Assembly (NCBI GenBank): GCA_950022655.1
Contig: OX465587.1
Coordinates: 33,421,716-33,485,715 of the forward strand
Reading direction: 5' to 3'
Source: Alentia gelatinosa
Lineage: Eukaryota; Annelida; Polychaeta; Phyllodocida; Polynoidae
Length of the DNA stretch: 64,000 nucleotides
Shown here: positions 13,076 through 25,000 of the stretch, one piece after another
Position numbering within the stretch: position 1 is the stretch's first letter
Layout of the letters: each line of letters begins with the position of its first letter
Position numbers and translations under genes: made by a program
Notes under the pieces: model-generated
Database searches by the model: none
Told to the model about the DNA's origin: nothing
What the model saw: the letters and a program-made list of their open reading frames with translations, nothing else

Positions 13076-16000
13076 CTGTTAGAAAATGAGAAAGAATACA
13101 GAAGAGGTTAGTCTCAATACTAACTTAAATTGCAGCCTAGAATAGGCCACGTGAAATTTAAGGGCTGATTCCACCAACACAATGGATTTGCCCCGGTATA
13201 TCTTGGTATATGTTGTTATATCTTAGTGTCACAATATGTCTTACCTCCTTTGTCGCGTTAAGTCGCGCACTTTGATATGTGCACTTTTTCGCGATGCCGC
13301 GTGTATATTTTGGTGCTCCACCACAGTGACACATCAAGATCTATTGCCGACATATAGTGACAAGAACGCAACACAGGTGTTTAACCAGACTGAAGCTTCG
13401 AGGCATATATTCACAAGACTATTCAAAACCTAGCAAGATTTAGCATGACAACTAAATCGTAACTAATCTTATATCTTGTATGTTGGTGGAACCAGCACTT
13501 TATTCACATGAATAGATGATAATGTTTACAAATAGAAGCCAGTGTCCAGATCACACATCTGAACACAGCAGATCTGGCTGGTACAAGGGTCCCGCCCGCA
13601 CAGTTTCTACATATCGCAGCCCTCCCACAGGCTACCCACTGCTCAGTCGCCGGCTCACATAATTCATAGTATTCAACCTCACCTAGTGAATCCTGGGTAT
13701 AAGTAGCTAAACTCAACTTTCCAAAATCAGCTCAATAATGCCGAAAATCTTTTGGAAAATATCATATACAAAATTAACGAGTTAAATTGCCATAGGATGT
13801 GTGTATATAGATCAGTTCAGGAGACTCACTCGCTTTCCATAAATATGAAAAACCATGAGGCTTTGGTGCCTTGCAAGCGGCCTGGTGGCAACTGGGTTCA
13901 GTCTGGGCAAGGCCAGTTGCAGCTAACTTGTATATATTAGAGAAAAGTGATCAATGTAAATGGAACAATTACGATTTTAGTTATATGTAACTTATCTGAA
14001 TACTGGCATCCTTGCTTAGTGAACTGACATAAAAAAAGCGAATATGAACATCAAGATTTCATTGACGCTATGATCCATTTCATGTTATGTAACAGAAAAA
14101 AAGAACAGAACATGACATGACACATTTTTTCAGTATGTGCAACTGAGAATAAATATTGTTCATTTATTTGGATAATTCATGTGATAAAGGAGGAAACGGG
14201 AGAAGATGAAACTGGTGAACTGACCATTGAAGAACTTGATGATGTCGGTGAAGTCCATTGCATTGTCGAGGATAATCTCGCGGTAGTACTCGACCAGAGC
14301 AAGCGCGATGAAGAGTACAAAGTGAGACGAACTCACGTACTTGGCGGCCCAGATTGTTTCCCACACGGCGAACACGTCGTCGTAGATCAGCTCTGTAACA
14401 ATGAGTATTGAGATAAACAAAAAGTGAGGAAGAGTACTTAACCCTTTAACTGCCGCACGCCAAAACGAATCGGTAAATGTACCGCCCCCCCCCCCCCTAC
14501 GGCATTCCTATGTGCTACTGCTGCAGGCTTCTACCAGATGCATCCCTGTAACGCCGGCTCTACTATTCCATAGGCGTGACTCGATCTGTGCCTTATTTTT
14601 GTTTTCTCTGAGTTCTACTCGCAAATCAACATTTCCATGGCACTATATAGACTCAAAACACACAAATCGTTGTTTTAAAACTGCATTATTTACATATGGA
14701 AAATTTCTAAAACCTTTCGTGCTTAAATCGACTGAAAAATGAATTTGAAAAAGATCCGAGTTTATGATGCCTCAAGGCATCATGCGGCAGTTCGCACGGG
14801 AATGCCTGGAGGCATTATGCAGCAGTGAAAGGGTTAAGTGCTGGTTCCACCAACATAATGGATTTGCCGTGTTATATCTTGGTATGTCTTGTTATATCTT
14901 ACATTGTAGCGATATGTCTTACCTCCTTTGTCGCGATGATATGTGTACTTTTTCGCGATGTCGTATGTATAATTTGTTATCTCACCCCTGGTATTTTTTC
15001 TCCTTAGACTTAACATTGGAAACTCGTATGAAACACCCATTAGATATTTAGGAAAAATATCCAATGGGGGATAATGTCACAAATGCTAGCCCATTAGTCA
15101 ATATTAAGGGTGAGATAAATTCAGAAACCCATTCAAGTTTAGGGTCAGAGCTCGATCCCATCTCATTTGAATCACATAGCAATTCACGCGGCTTCGCCTT
15201 GTGAATTATACTATGTGATTCAAACTTGATGGGATACAAGCTCAGACCCTAAACTTTCATGGGTTTCCGCGATACATTGCGCGCGATGATATGTGTACTT
15301 TTTTGCAATGTCGTGTGTATAATTTGTTATCTCACCCCTGGTATTTTTTCTCCTTAGACTTAACATTGGGAACTCGTATCCAACGCCCATTAGATATTAA
15401 GGAAAAATATCCAATGGAGGATTATGTCTCAAATGATAGCCCATTTGTCAATATTAAGGGTGAGATAATCACTTTTGAATCACTACGTAATTCAGCGGCT
15501 TCGCCTTGTGAATTACTACGTGATTCAAGCTCGATGGGATAAGAGCTCTGACCCTAAACTCTCATAGGTTTCCTCTAGGTTTCTATAGTACTCCACCACA
15601 GCAATGCCTCAAGATCTATTGCCAACATATCGCAGCATACTGCGTCATATCGTGACAGGAAAGTGTTGAAGGTGCTTAACCACACCGATGGATGGTGGTA
15701 AATATGCATGTGATTATTCAAAAACCTAGCAAGATTTAGCAAGACAACCAAATCGTGACAAATCTCACTATATCTTGTGTGTTGGTGTTACCAGCCCTTT
15801 AGAGGCCCAGATTGTCTTACACACGGCAAACATGTCATTTTACATCAGCTCTAACAATAATTTCATTTTTGATAACCAATGTCTTTATTTCACTTCTCAT
15901 TTTTCAATACTAGTCCCTTCCGTGGTTCTCTGTTATATTGTCTTTCGTTTTATTTACCTTGCATTTATTTTATTTGTTTGTGGGCTCTAGGTTGTGGTCT

Positions 16001-19000
16001 GTTTTTTGTTTTTCATTTTAAGAAATAATAAACCTTGCTTTCTGTAACGCATAACCGATTCCTGGTCTTACACAAGTTTCCACCCTTTGATCTTTTTCTT
16101 CTCACACCACATAGACACGGTATAAGAAGGACAGGCCTTTGATATATCACTAAACTTACCACTGCTAGGGATGAAGGAGAAAGGTGGCTCTACACAAAAC
16201 CACATAGACATGGTATGAGAAGGACAGGTCTTTGATATCGCAGTAAACTTACCACTGCTGGGGGTGAAGGAGAAAGGTGGCTGTACACCACACCACATAG
16301 ACATGGTATGAGAAGGATTGTCCTTTGATATAGCAGTGAATCTACCACTGCTGGGGATGAAGGAGAAAGGAGGCTGCACACCACACCACATAGACATGGT
16401 ATGAGAAGGATTGGCCTTTGATATAGCAGTGAATCTACCATGCCCGATGTAGGAGCTGTGCTTACCTCGTTTGAAGTCGAGTAGAAACCAGCGGTAACAG
16501 AAGTAGAAGTGGGTGTAGTCGCCGTTCTGGTGCATGTGTTCAAACAGCTCCGCGTCCAGGATCTGTAAGAACAGATTAAATTAATCTTAAGGCTAGACTG
16601 GCTCCAGTCCCTGCATCCTATGGCTACCCTCCTCGTTGGGATACAGGGACTGGTACAATCGGTAATGGTGTTGGATTTCTGGCACTGTTTAGCTCCAGCA
16701 TTCCTAACACTCTCTATACAGATATCCTGGCTACTGGTCAGGATATCTGCTGGGAGATGATACCCTCTCACTTTGTTCTCGATCAGGTCACAGGCAGGAG
16801 CAGGCGAAATTTAATTGCTATGACAACACAGGCGGCCAGGGAACTGGAGGAGGGGATATGTGAGGGGTAGGAGGAGGTATAGGGTTACAGGGAGAGGCTT
16901 GGGGTCATAAACAGGAGATTCTGTTCATAGTGGACATGTCTTTGATTCATGGGCCAGTCAGAGAAGAATACATACTATAATGAACTTTATTCTGATTGTG
17001 TATGATCATTTAATAAATGTTCATAATCAAAGACTTGAGCAAGTCTACCTTAAGGCCTGCATGTGGACTGACGCTAGCATGTTACCCCACTAAGACGTCT
17101 GCTGTGTTATTAGTTTATATAGGGCACATAGCTATTGTGCTAGGTAGGCGGCCAGTGTGCCCCCCGATACCATCCAAAACACCAGGTGGCGGGTCCAGTT
17201 TTCAATGGATTTTAACAAAAGAATTCTTTTGGGGCTTTGCATAGGGATTTTTAGCCTCGTCTCAATATCATCTATGGATCATCTCTTTGAGGCCGTATAC
17301 CATAGATTTGAATCCGTATATCACAGTCATGGTATCTGACAGCTTTTATATAATGGGTCATGGTTCACTGAGTCCCCATACATTACAATGGGGCCTGTGT
17401 ATACAATGGATGATATAAATGAGGATTCGTCATTGGTGAGATATCATAAAACATGTCCTTCACTCGGGACATTGCAGGGAATCTTTTTCTTTCAACTCTG
17501 AGATCACAAATGTGTTCATCACTGGGGGTGTAAAACTTCATTCCTTCGTCCCACATGATGTAGGTACATGTAGTAAATCAACGAGGACTATTTTCTGGTG
17601 TAGACAAGAAGCCAGTCCTTACCTGAATGAGTGAACGCATGTTGGCAAAATGCGTGTCCATGGCGCCACCATGCGGGAAGTTGGACGTCATTCGCTTCAT
17701 CAGCTGACAGAAGCAGCTATAGGTCTTGGCCTCTGTGTGAATATAAACAGGGACATTGGAGGTTAGCATGGTGACAGAAGCAGCTATAGGTCTTGGCCTC
17801 TGCATGAATATAAACAGGGACATTGGAGGTTAGCATGGTGACAGAAGCAGCTATAGGTCTTGGCCTCTGCATGAATATAAACAGGGGCATTGAAGGTTAA
17901 CATGGTGACAGAAGCAGCTATAGGTCTTGGCCTCTGTGTGAATATAAACAGGGACATTAGAGTTTAACATGGTGACAGAAGCAGCTATAGGTCTTGGCCT
18001 CTGCATGAATATAAACAGGGACATTGGAGGTTAACATGGTGACAGAAGCAGCTATAGGTCTTGGCCTCTGTGTGAATATAAACAGGGACATTGGAGGTTA
18101 ACATGGTGACAGAAGCAGCTATAGGTCTTGGCCTCTGTGTGAATATAAACAGGGACATTAAAGGTTAACATGGTGACAGAAGCAGCTATAGGTCTTGGCC
18201 TCTGTGTGAATATAAACAGGGACATTGGAGGTTAACATGGTGACAGAAGCAGCTATAGGTCTTGGCCTCTGTGTGAATATAAACAGGGACATTGGAGGTT
18301 AACATGGTGACAGAAGCAGCTATAGGTCTTGGCCTCTGTGTGAATATAAACAGGGACATTAGAGGTTAACATGGTGACAGAAGCAGCTATAGGTCTTGGC
18401 CTCTGTGTGAATATAAACAGGGACATTAGAGGTTAACATGGTGATAGAAGCAGCTATAGGTCTTGGCCTCTGTGTGAATATAAACAGGGACATTGGAGGT
18501 TAACATGGTGACAGAAGCAGCTATAGGTCTTGGCCTCTGTGTGAATATAAACAAGGACATTGGAGGTTAGCATGGTGACAGAAGCAGCTATAGGTCTTGG
18601 CCTCTGTGTGAATATAAACAAGGACATTGGAGGTTAGCATGGTGACAGAAGCAGCTATAGGTCTTTGCCTCTCTGTGAATATAAACAGGGGCATTAGAGG
18701 TTAACATGGTGATAGAAGCAGCTATAGGTCTTGGCCTCTGTGTGAATATACACAGGGACATTGGAGGTAAACATGGTGACAGAAGCAGCTATAGGTCTTG
18801 GCCTCTGTGTGAATATAAACAGGGGCATTGGAGGTTAGCATGGTGACAGAAGCAGCTATAGGTCTTGGCCTCTGTGTGAATATAAACAAGGACATTGGAG
18901 GTTAGCATGGTGACAGAAGCAGCTATAGGTCTTGGCCTCTGTGTGAATATAAACAGGGGCATTGGAGGTTAACATGGTGACAGAAGCAGCTATAGGTCTT

Positions 19001-22000
19001 GGCCTCTGCATGAATATAAACAGGGACATTGGAGGTTAGCATATCTACATACAATTCATGTACCTGTGTCATGGCACTTAAGAACTGTATGGATTGGCAC
19101 CAGTGAAATATTTTCTTTGAAGTAAACGAGATCCGTCAGTTTTCTTTGAAGTAAACAAGATCCGTCAGTTTTCTTTGAAGTAAATGAGATCCGAAAACTA
19201 CAGTACTAAACTTTGATATTGACATGGCCCGAAATTAATCATTAGAGAAAAAAGTATGTCTGTTTAAAGATCTACAAAAAAGAAGGGCAGGTTCGAGATC
19301 TCCCTCTCATGGCTCTTCAGTCTCCATGCCAGGGTGAAAGTAATTTTACTTACCATCGTCAAAGATAACGAGGAGAGGGGCCACAAGGTCACACATGCCC
19401 TGCACGTAGCCGATATCCAGATGTTCCCAAACGTACCTGAAAGACAAGACGCCTAATTCAGCACCCCTCTCATAACTTCTCACCAGAATTATGTCTTTTC
19501 CTCTGACACCTAGTGAGTAAACTGAAATATCGAGATGCTCGTATAAAATTTGGCCCTGGGATCATTTTTAATTCTCATAAACCATAAATAGCATGAAATC
19601 TAATTGTTTAGAAATAATGTGAGAGACCTTCCAAAAAAAGGGCACCCTGCCATTTCTCAAACGGTTTCTTAAGCTTCTTGTGAAAATAAATAGTCCCCCT
19701 TTCAGAATACAGAACACAAGGAATACTTCCTCTTTTAGCATGCAGAATACAGTGAATACTCCCTCTTTCTACACCATTAACATAGGTGGGAAGTGTAGGC
19801 ATGTTTTGGTGGGTGGTGTAGGCATGCTTTGGTGGGTGGGTGCTGTAGGTAAGTTTTGGTGGATGGGTGGAGTAGGCATGTTTTGGTGGGGGGTGGGTGG
19901 TGTAGGCATGTTTTTGTGGGTAGGTGGTGTAGGCATGTTTTGGTGGGTGGGTGGTGTAGGCATGTTTTGGTGGGTGGGTGGTGTAGGCATGTTTTGGTGG
20001 GGGGTGGGTGGTGTAGGCATGTTTTGGTGGGGGGTGGGTGGTGTAGGCATGTTTTGGTGGGGGGTGGGTGGTGTAGGCATGTTTTGGTGGGTGGGTGGTG
20101 TAGGCATGTTTTGGTGGGTGGGTGGTGTAGGTATCTTTTGGTGGGTGGTGTAGGCATGTTTTGGTGGGTGGGCGGTGTACACATGTTTTGGTGGGTGGGT
20201 GGTGTAGGCATATTTTGGTGGGTGGGTGGTGTAGGCATGTTTTGGTGGGTGGGTGGTGTAGGCATATTTTGGTGGGTGGGTGGTGTATACATGTTTTGGT
20301 GGTTGGGTGGTGTAGGCATATTTTGGTGGGTGGTGTAGGCATGTTGTGGTGGCTGGGTGGTGTGGGCATGTTTTGGTGGGTGGGTGTATAGGCATGTTTT
20401 AGGGGTTGGGTGGTGTAGGTATGTTTTGGTGGGTGGGAGGAGTAGGCATGTTTTGCTGGGTGGGCATGTTTTGGTGGGTGGGCAGGGTACGTACGTGCAC
20501 ATGATGTTGCGCAGCTTGTCGAGGTTCTCGGGGGTGAAGTACCAGTAGGCGCGGTCACAGCGCTGCACGTCCTTGTCGATCCGGTGTAAGTTGAGCGCCA
20601 CTGTGTCCAGCAGCTCCGGCTGACCGCAACAAAACAGTCACAGCACAAGTATAATAGTCAGTCAAGTACATCATCTCAAAAATATGAATCGGAAAAATAG
20701 TACAACTACTTAATTAACCATACAATATTTGGAAGCATATATTACAGAGGTGAGGTTTCGACGATAACATAATCTTTTATGAAAAATACAAATAACATTA
20801 TCTCAAAATTTCAAAGTGCGCTACCTATAACAAAGGTAGTACATTGATAATACTAGCTATAAATACCATATTCTCAAAAATATAAAATTAACTTTATCAG
20901 TTCCTGATGAAAACGAAGACTTTCCATAACATTTATTACAGTATTGACTTTTGAGCTGTGTTTTGAGGGAATTGACAAATCAGCAATACCATATTCACCA
21001 CCAGAGACTGGAATATATGTGTTTTTTAATGTATTATGGATTTTCTATAATCTTTGATAGAGTTTTAATTTGTTACAGCTGAATTATATCCTCCTGACCC
21101 GAGTTTGCAGGGACCATGGACATACACAACGTGTCAAATCACAATACAAGATGACATTATAGGACGAGGCAGAAACACCTCCATTGCGGCCGGCGCTACC
21201 TTGAATTTGACCAGAAGAAAAAAACAACAACAAAAATCTATGTAAGATGACAAACTCTCGTAAAAACCCGCGAGAAGGTCACGTGACATACCGAGTAGAC
21301 GCCGCCATTGGAGGCGACAGAGATGGGAGAGGCAGGCGAGATGAGACTCTCCCTCGATGCCGACAGGTGCTCTGTAAGAAAATAAACCGAGAATTAATGA
21401 CGGAAAATAACTAAAATACAGCCAGTATTCTATATAGTGGTGATGATGTCAGTGGCAGTGGTGATAGAGATGGTAACGGTGGTGGTGGTAGGGATAGAGG
21501 TGGCAGTAGAAGTTGTGCTGGTCGTTGTTCTGTTGGTGGTGGCAATGGTGTGACAAGAGTAAATAGGTCTAGTTATGTAAATAAAATAACAAAAATACAG
21601 CCAGTATTCTATATGGTGGTTGATGGTGTTAGTTGGCAGTAGTATAGAGAAACAGGCTTACTGTCTCCGTACGGATAAAATACGCGGTAAAGTCGGCGAT
21701 CATATGAACCGATGCCGGAGGCAGAGGTTCATCTTATCGCCGATTTTACCAAGTATTTTATCCGTACGGAGACAGTAAGCCTGTTTCTCTATTATTATAT
21801 ACCTTAAAATATCCAATTTTTAACCTTGCTTCTGGGGGAGTTTTTAGATTTTGCCGCCGTACATGCCCCGTACGCCACATACATACCCCGTACGTCACCT
21901 AGGTGACGTACGGATATAAATATGACATGGGTAGCAGCGGGCAGTATGTGTGGGTCATACGGCCATAGGTATATAATAATAGTAGAGATGGTACTCTGTT

Positions 22001-25000
22001 AGTTGTGGTAGTAATAGAGGTGGTAGTGGAAGTAGCGATGGTTGGTGATCAAGGTGGTGGTGCGGGAGCTACTGGTGGAGGTTGCTGGTAGCGGTAATGG
22101 TGGAGAGAGTGAAAGTGATGGCCAAGACGGTAGTGCTGATGGTTGTGGTAGTGATAGAGGTGGCAGTAGAAGTTGTATTGTTTGTCGTATAGTTGGTGGT
22201 GGTGATGGTGGATCAGTGTCAATAGGCCTGGTTATGGTAACAGCGGTGGTGGTGGTGGTGGTTGTGGTAGGGATAAAGGTGGCAATAAAAGTTATACTGT
22301 TTTTTGGGTTTTTTTTTCAGTTATTTTTATTGATCGGTATGGTAAACATAGTGTTCACATGTTTTGGTTCTATTGGTGGTGGCAATGGTGTGTCAGAGTC
22401 GATAGACCTGGTTATGGTAATGGTGGTGGTAGTGATAGAGGTGGCAGTAGAAGTTGTGCTAGTTCTTGTTCTATCGCTGGTGGCGATGGTGTGTCAATGT
22501 CAATAGGTATGGTTATGGTAACAGTGGTAGTGGTGGAGTTGGTTGTAATCGTGATAGGGGTGGTAGGAAAGGTTGTGCTGGTTGTCATTTTATTGGAGGT
22601 GTCCATGGTGTGACAGAGTCAATATGTCTGTCTATGGTAACGGTGTTGATGGTAATGGTGGTGGTTGTTGTAGTGATCGAGGTGGCAGAAGAAATTGAGC
22701 TGGTTTTGGTTCTATTGGTGGCGGCGATGATGTCGGGGGAGTTGGGCGTAGTTATGATAACGATAACGGTGATGTTATTAGTGGAGATGGTTCTCTATTA
22801 GTGGTGGTAAGGGAGATGGTGGTAATAGTGATAAAAGTGGTAGTAGAAGTTGCGAAATTGCGGAAAACATTTTTTTCCTTAGGAAGAAATATGTTTATTC
22901 CACTCTTCATATTGCGACAAAGTTTTTGGAAAGTTAAAATTGTGGAAAACATGTTGGTGATCGCCACAGCACGGGGCTGAGGGTTTGGTGGAAGGTTCAA
23001 ACCACTCGGTTATCAGTGTGAATGAGGCTCAGTCAATTCTTAAACATTATCTTGGTTTTAGGGATAACAAAATAATTTCATAAACTGAAAATGAAAACGT
23101 GGATTTCCAATGAAAAATGGAAAGCTGGCATCACTGAATTTTATATGAAATAGTTAATTTCAAATCATCATAGTACTGACTACAAACAAATATATTGCTT
23201 TATAGACAACACAATCCCTTTGATAACAAGAATAAATTTCTCAAAGTCTGACAATGCAAACAAAAGACGGGAAACCTTTATTAGAAAGTTCTGCGATTCC
23301 TGTCAGAGAATCCTCTGCATCATTTTTTTTCAAGATTATAAATGTAGAAACCCATTGAAATACGTGAATAGTTCCTTCATTACAGACAAATCAAACCACA
23401 ACCACCACATTTGCAACATTATTATAAAAATATTGTCATAAAATATTTGCACTGTACAGTTCAAAAATCATACAGCACATCTTTTGGACACTTTTCATAC
23501 AGACTCATTAAAAAATGAACAAATCCACACTCATATACTCAAGTAAAAATCTATTAAAAAATGTAAGGATGGATAATCATAAAACAAACTTTGAGTGAAC
23601 GTTGCGCTATTGCCTAGACGCGCAGTGACACAGAGAGGCTGGACAAGTGATGTATAATGCAGCTTCGACTGTCAATGTCAAGTGGTGAACCCATCTAGCA
23701 TAACACACTTTATAACCACATGATCTGACGGTGCGTGGGTTTGGTGCATTTACTGCCTCGAAACACCCACAGCACACTCACAATAAAGACTGTGTGCCAT
23801 GGATGTGTCGTACACTTGGTAAAAACAATACTGTATCACACACATGATTGTTGAGTTTCCCAGATTGAGAAACACCTGCGATTTAAACTGTCACAAGCAT
23901 CGTGAGCTAGGTGGGTCCACCACTTTCCTTAAAATAAATACATGTACACTGTGAACCTCATGGAAGGGTCATACGCAGGGTAATATGCACCTCGCCGACA
24001 ACATGTCACATTGGAAAGTCTAGAGTGCAGCCTAAGATAGGGGAGTCTTTAAGAGTAAGGGAGTCAGAACTGTAACACAGAGGTACTAGGTAATACTATG
24101 CGTGAAGGGTAGACCTATTTATTTTTATAGTGGGTGTTATTTTAAGAAAACTACTGGCGGTTGACACTGCAGGCTTGGCTGAGTATAATGGGGGTAAACA
24201 TGCCATTCAAAGCATGACAACCGAACTGTAAACATCAGGGAGAAGGAGAATAATCCAGGATGGTGACTGTTCCAATTCAGTCAACTTTTCTTTCTTTTCT
24301 TTTTTTCTATTTCTAAATAAAACCAAAATAAAATAAAACTTGTTTACTAATAATTATGGATTACTTTGATGGTTACTTTCTTCTCATAGAAACCAATATT
24401 ACTTGGGCACGATGGGGAGGTATAGACCTGAACTTTATAATGTGACAGGAAGTGCTGAGGGAAGTAACGAGGTACATACCCTCCAACTTATGACCCCTAA
24501 AATCAATGTCTGTCTTTACTATACCCCATGTATTCATGTGGCCTGGTAATGTAAAGAAATAAGACACACACAAAAACCACCTTTTTTGTTGTTGTTTGTT
24601 AAATGCTACTTATATCCTAGGGTCTTCCTAGAATGAGACGATGTTATATTGCATAAACACCAAGAGATATACTATTTGGAGGATGTGGCCTACATAGTCA
24701 TGAGTTCTACATACACTCTCAATCAGGGATGCAAGTCATGGCTAGAAAACAAATGGTGATATTTATAATCTAGTGGGAAAAGTGTGGGACAGTGTGGGGA
24801 CTGGTAGTAAAACAGGCTCAGAGCTGTGGGATGTGTGTATATAGATCAGTTTAGGAGACTGGACAGTGTGGGGACTGGTAGTAAAACATGCTCAGAGCTG
24901 TGGGATGTGTGTATATAGATCAGTTTAGGAGACTGGACAGTGTGGGGACTGGTAGTAAAACAGGCTCAGAGCTGTGGGATGTGTGTATATAGATCAGTTA

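Larger units (their letters stand above)
14838..15800 (+). mobile_element. MITE with GCTGGTTCCACCAACA ends, copy 2, split by two Q elements
   Basis: Left GTGCTGGTTCCACCAACA directly abuts the TTAA of the piggyBac-type MITE; right is TGTGTTGGTGTTACCAGC. The body is interrupted by two family Q elements (about 14978-15270 and 15326-15575). A short host-element segment (CGCGCGATGATATGTGTACT) is repeated before each, so the second insertion seems to have come with a tandem duplication. Confidence 0.65.

Noticed and set aside
16190..16771. 193-codon open frame on the minus strand
   Set aside because: It overlaps exon 18 in the wrong frame and reads into the SINE-derived tandem repeat.
19608..20648. 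Long open frames of His/Pro/Thr-rich or Gly/Trp/Val-rich protein on both strands
   Set aside because: They run through the GGTGGGTGG minisatellite; frames stay open only because the unit lacks stops. Only 20495-20619 is exon.
22042..22801. Val/Gly-rich frames
   Set aside because: Low-complexity GGT/GAT repeat tract.
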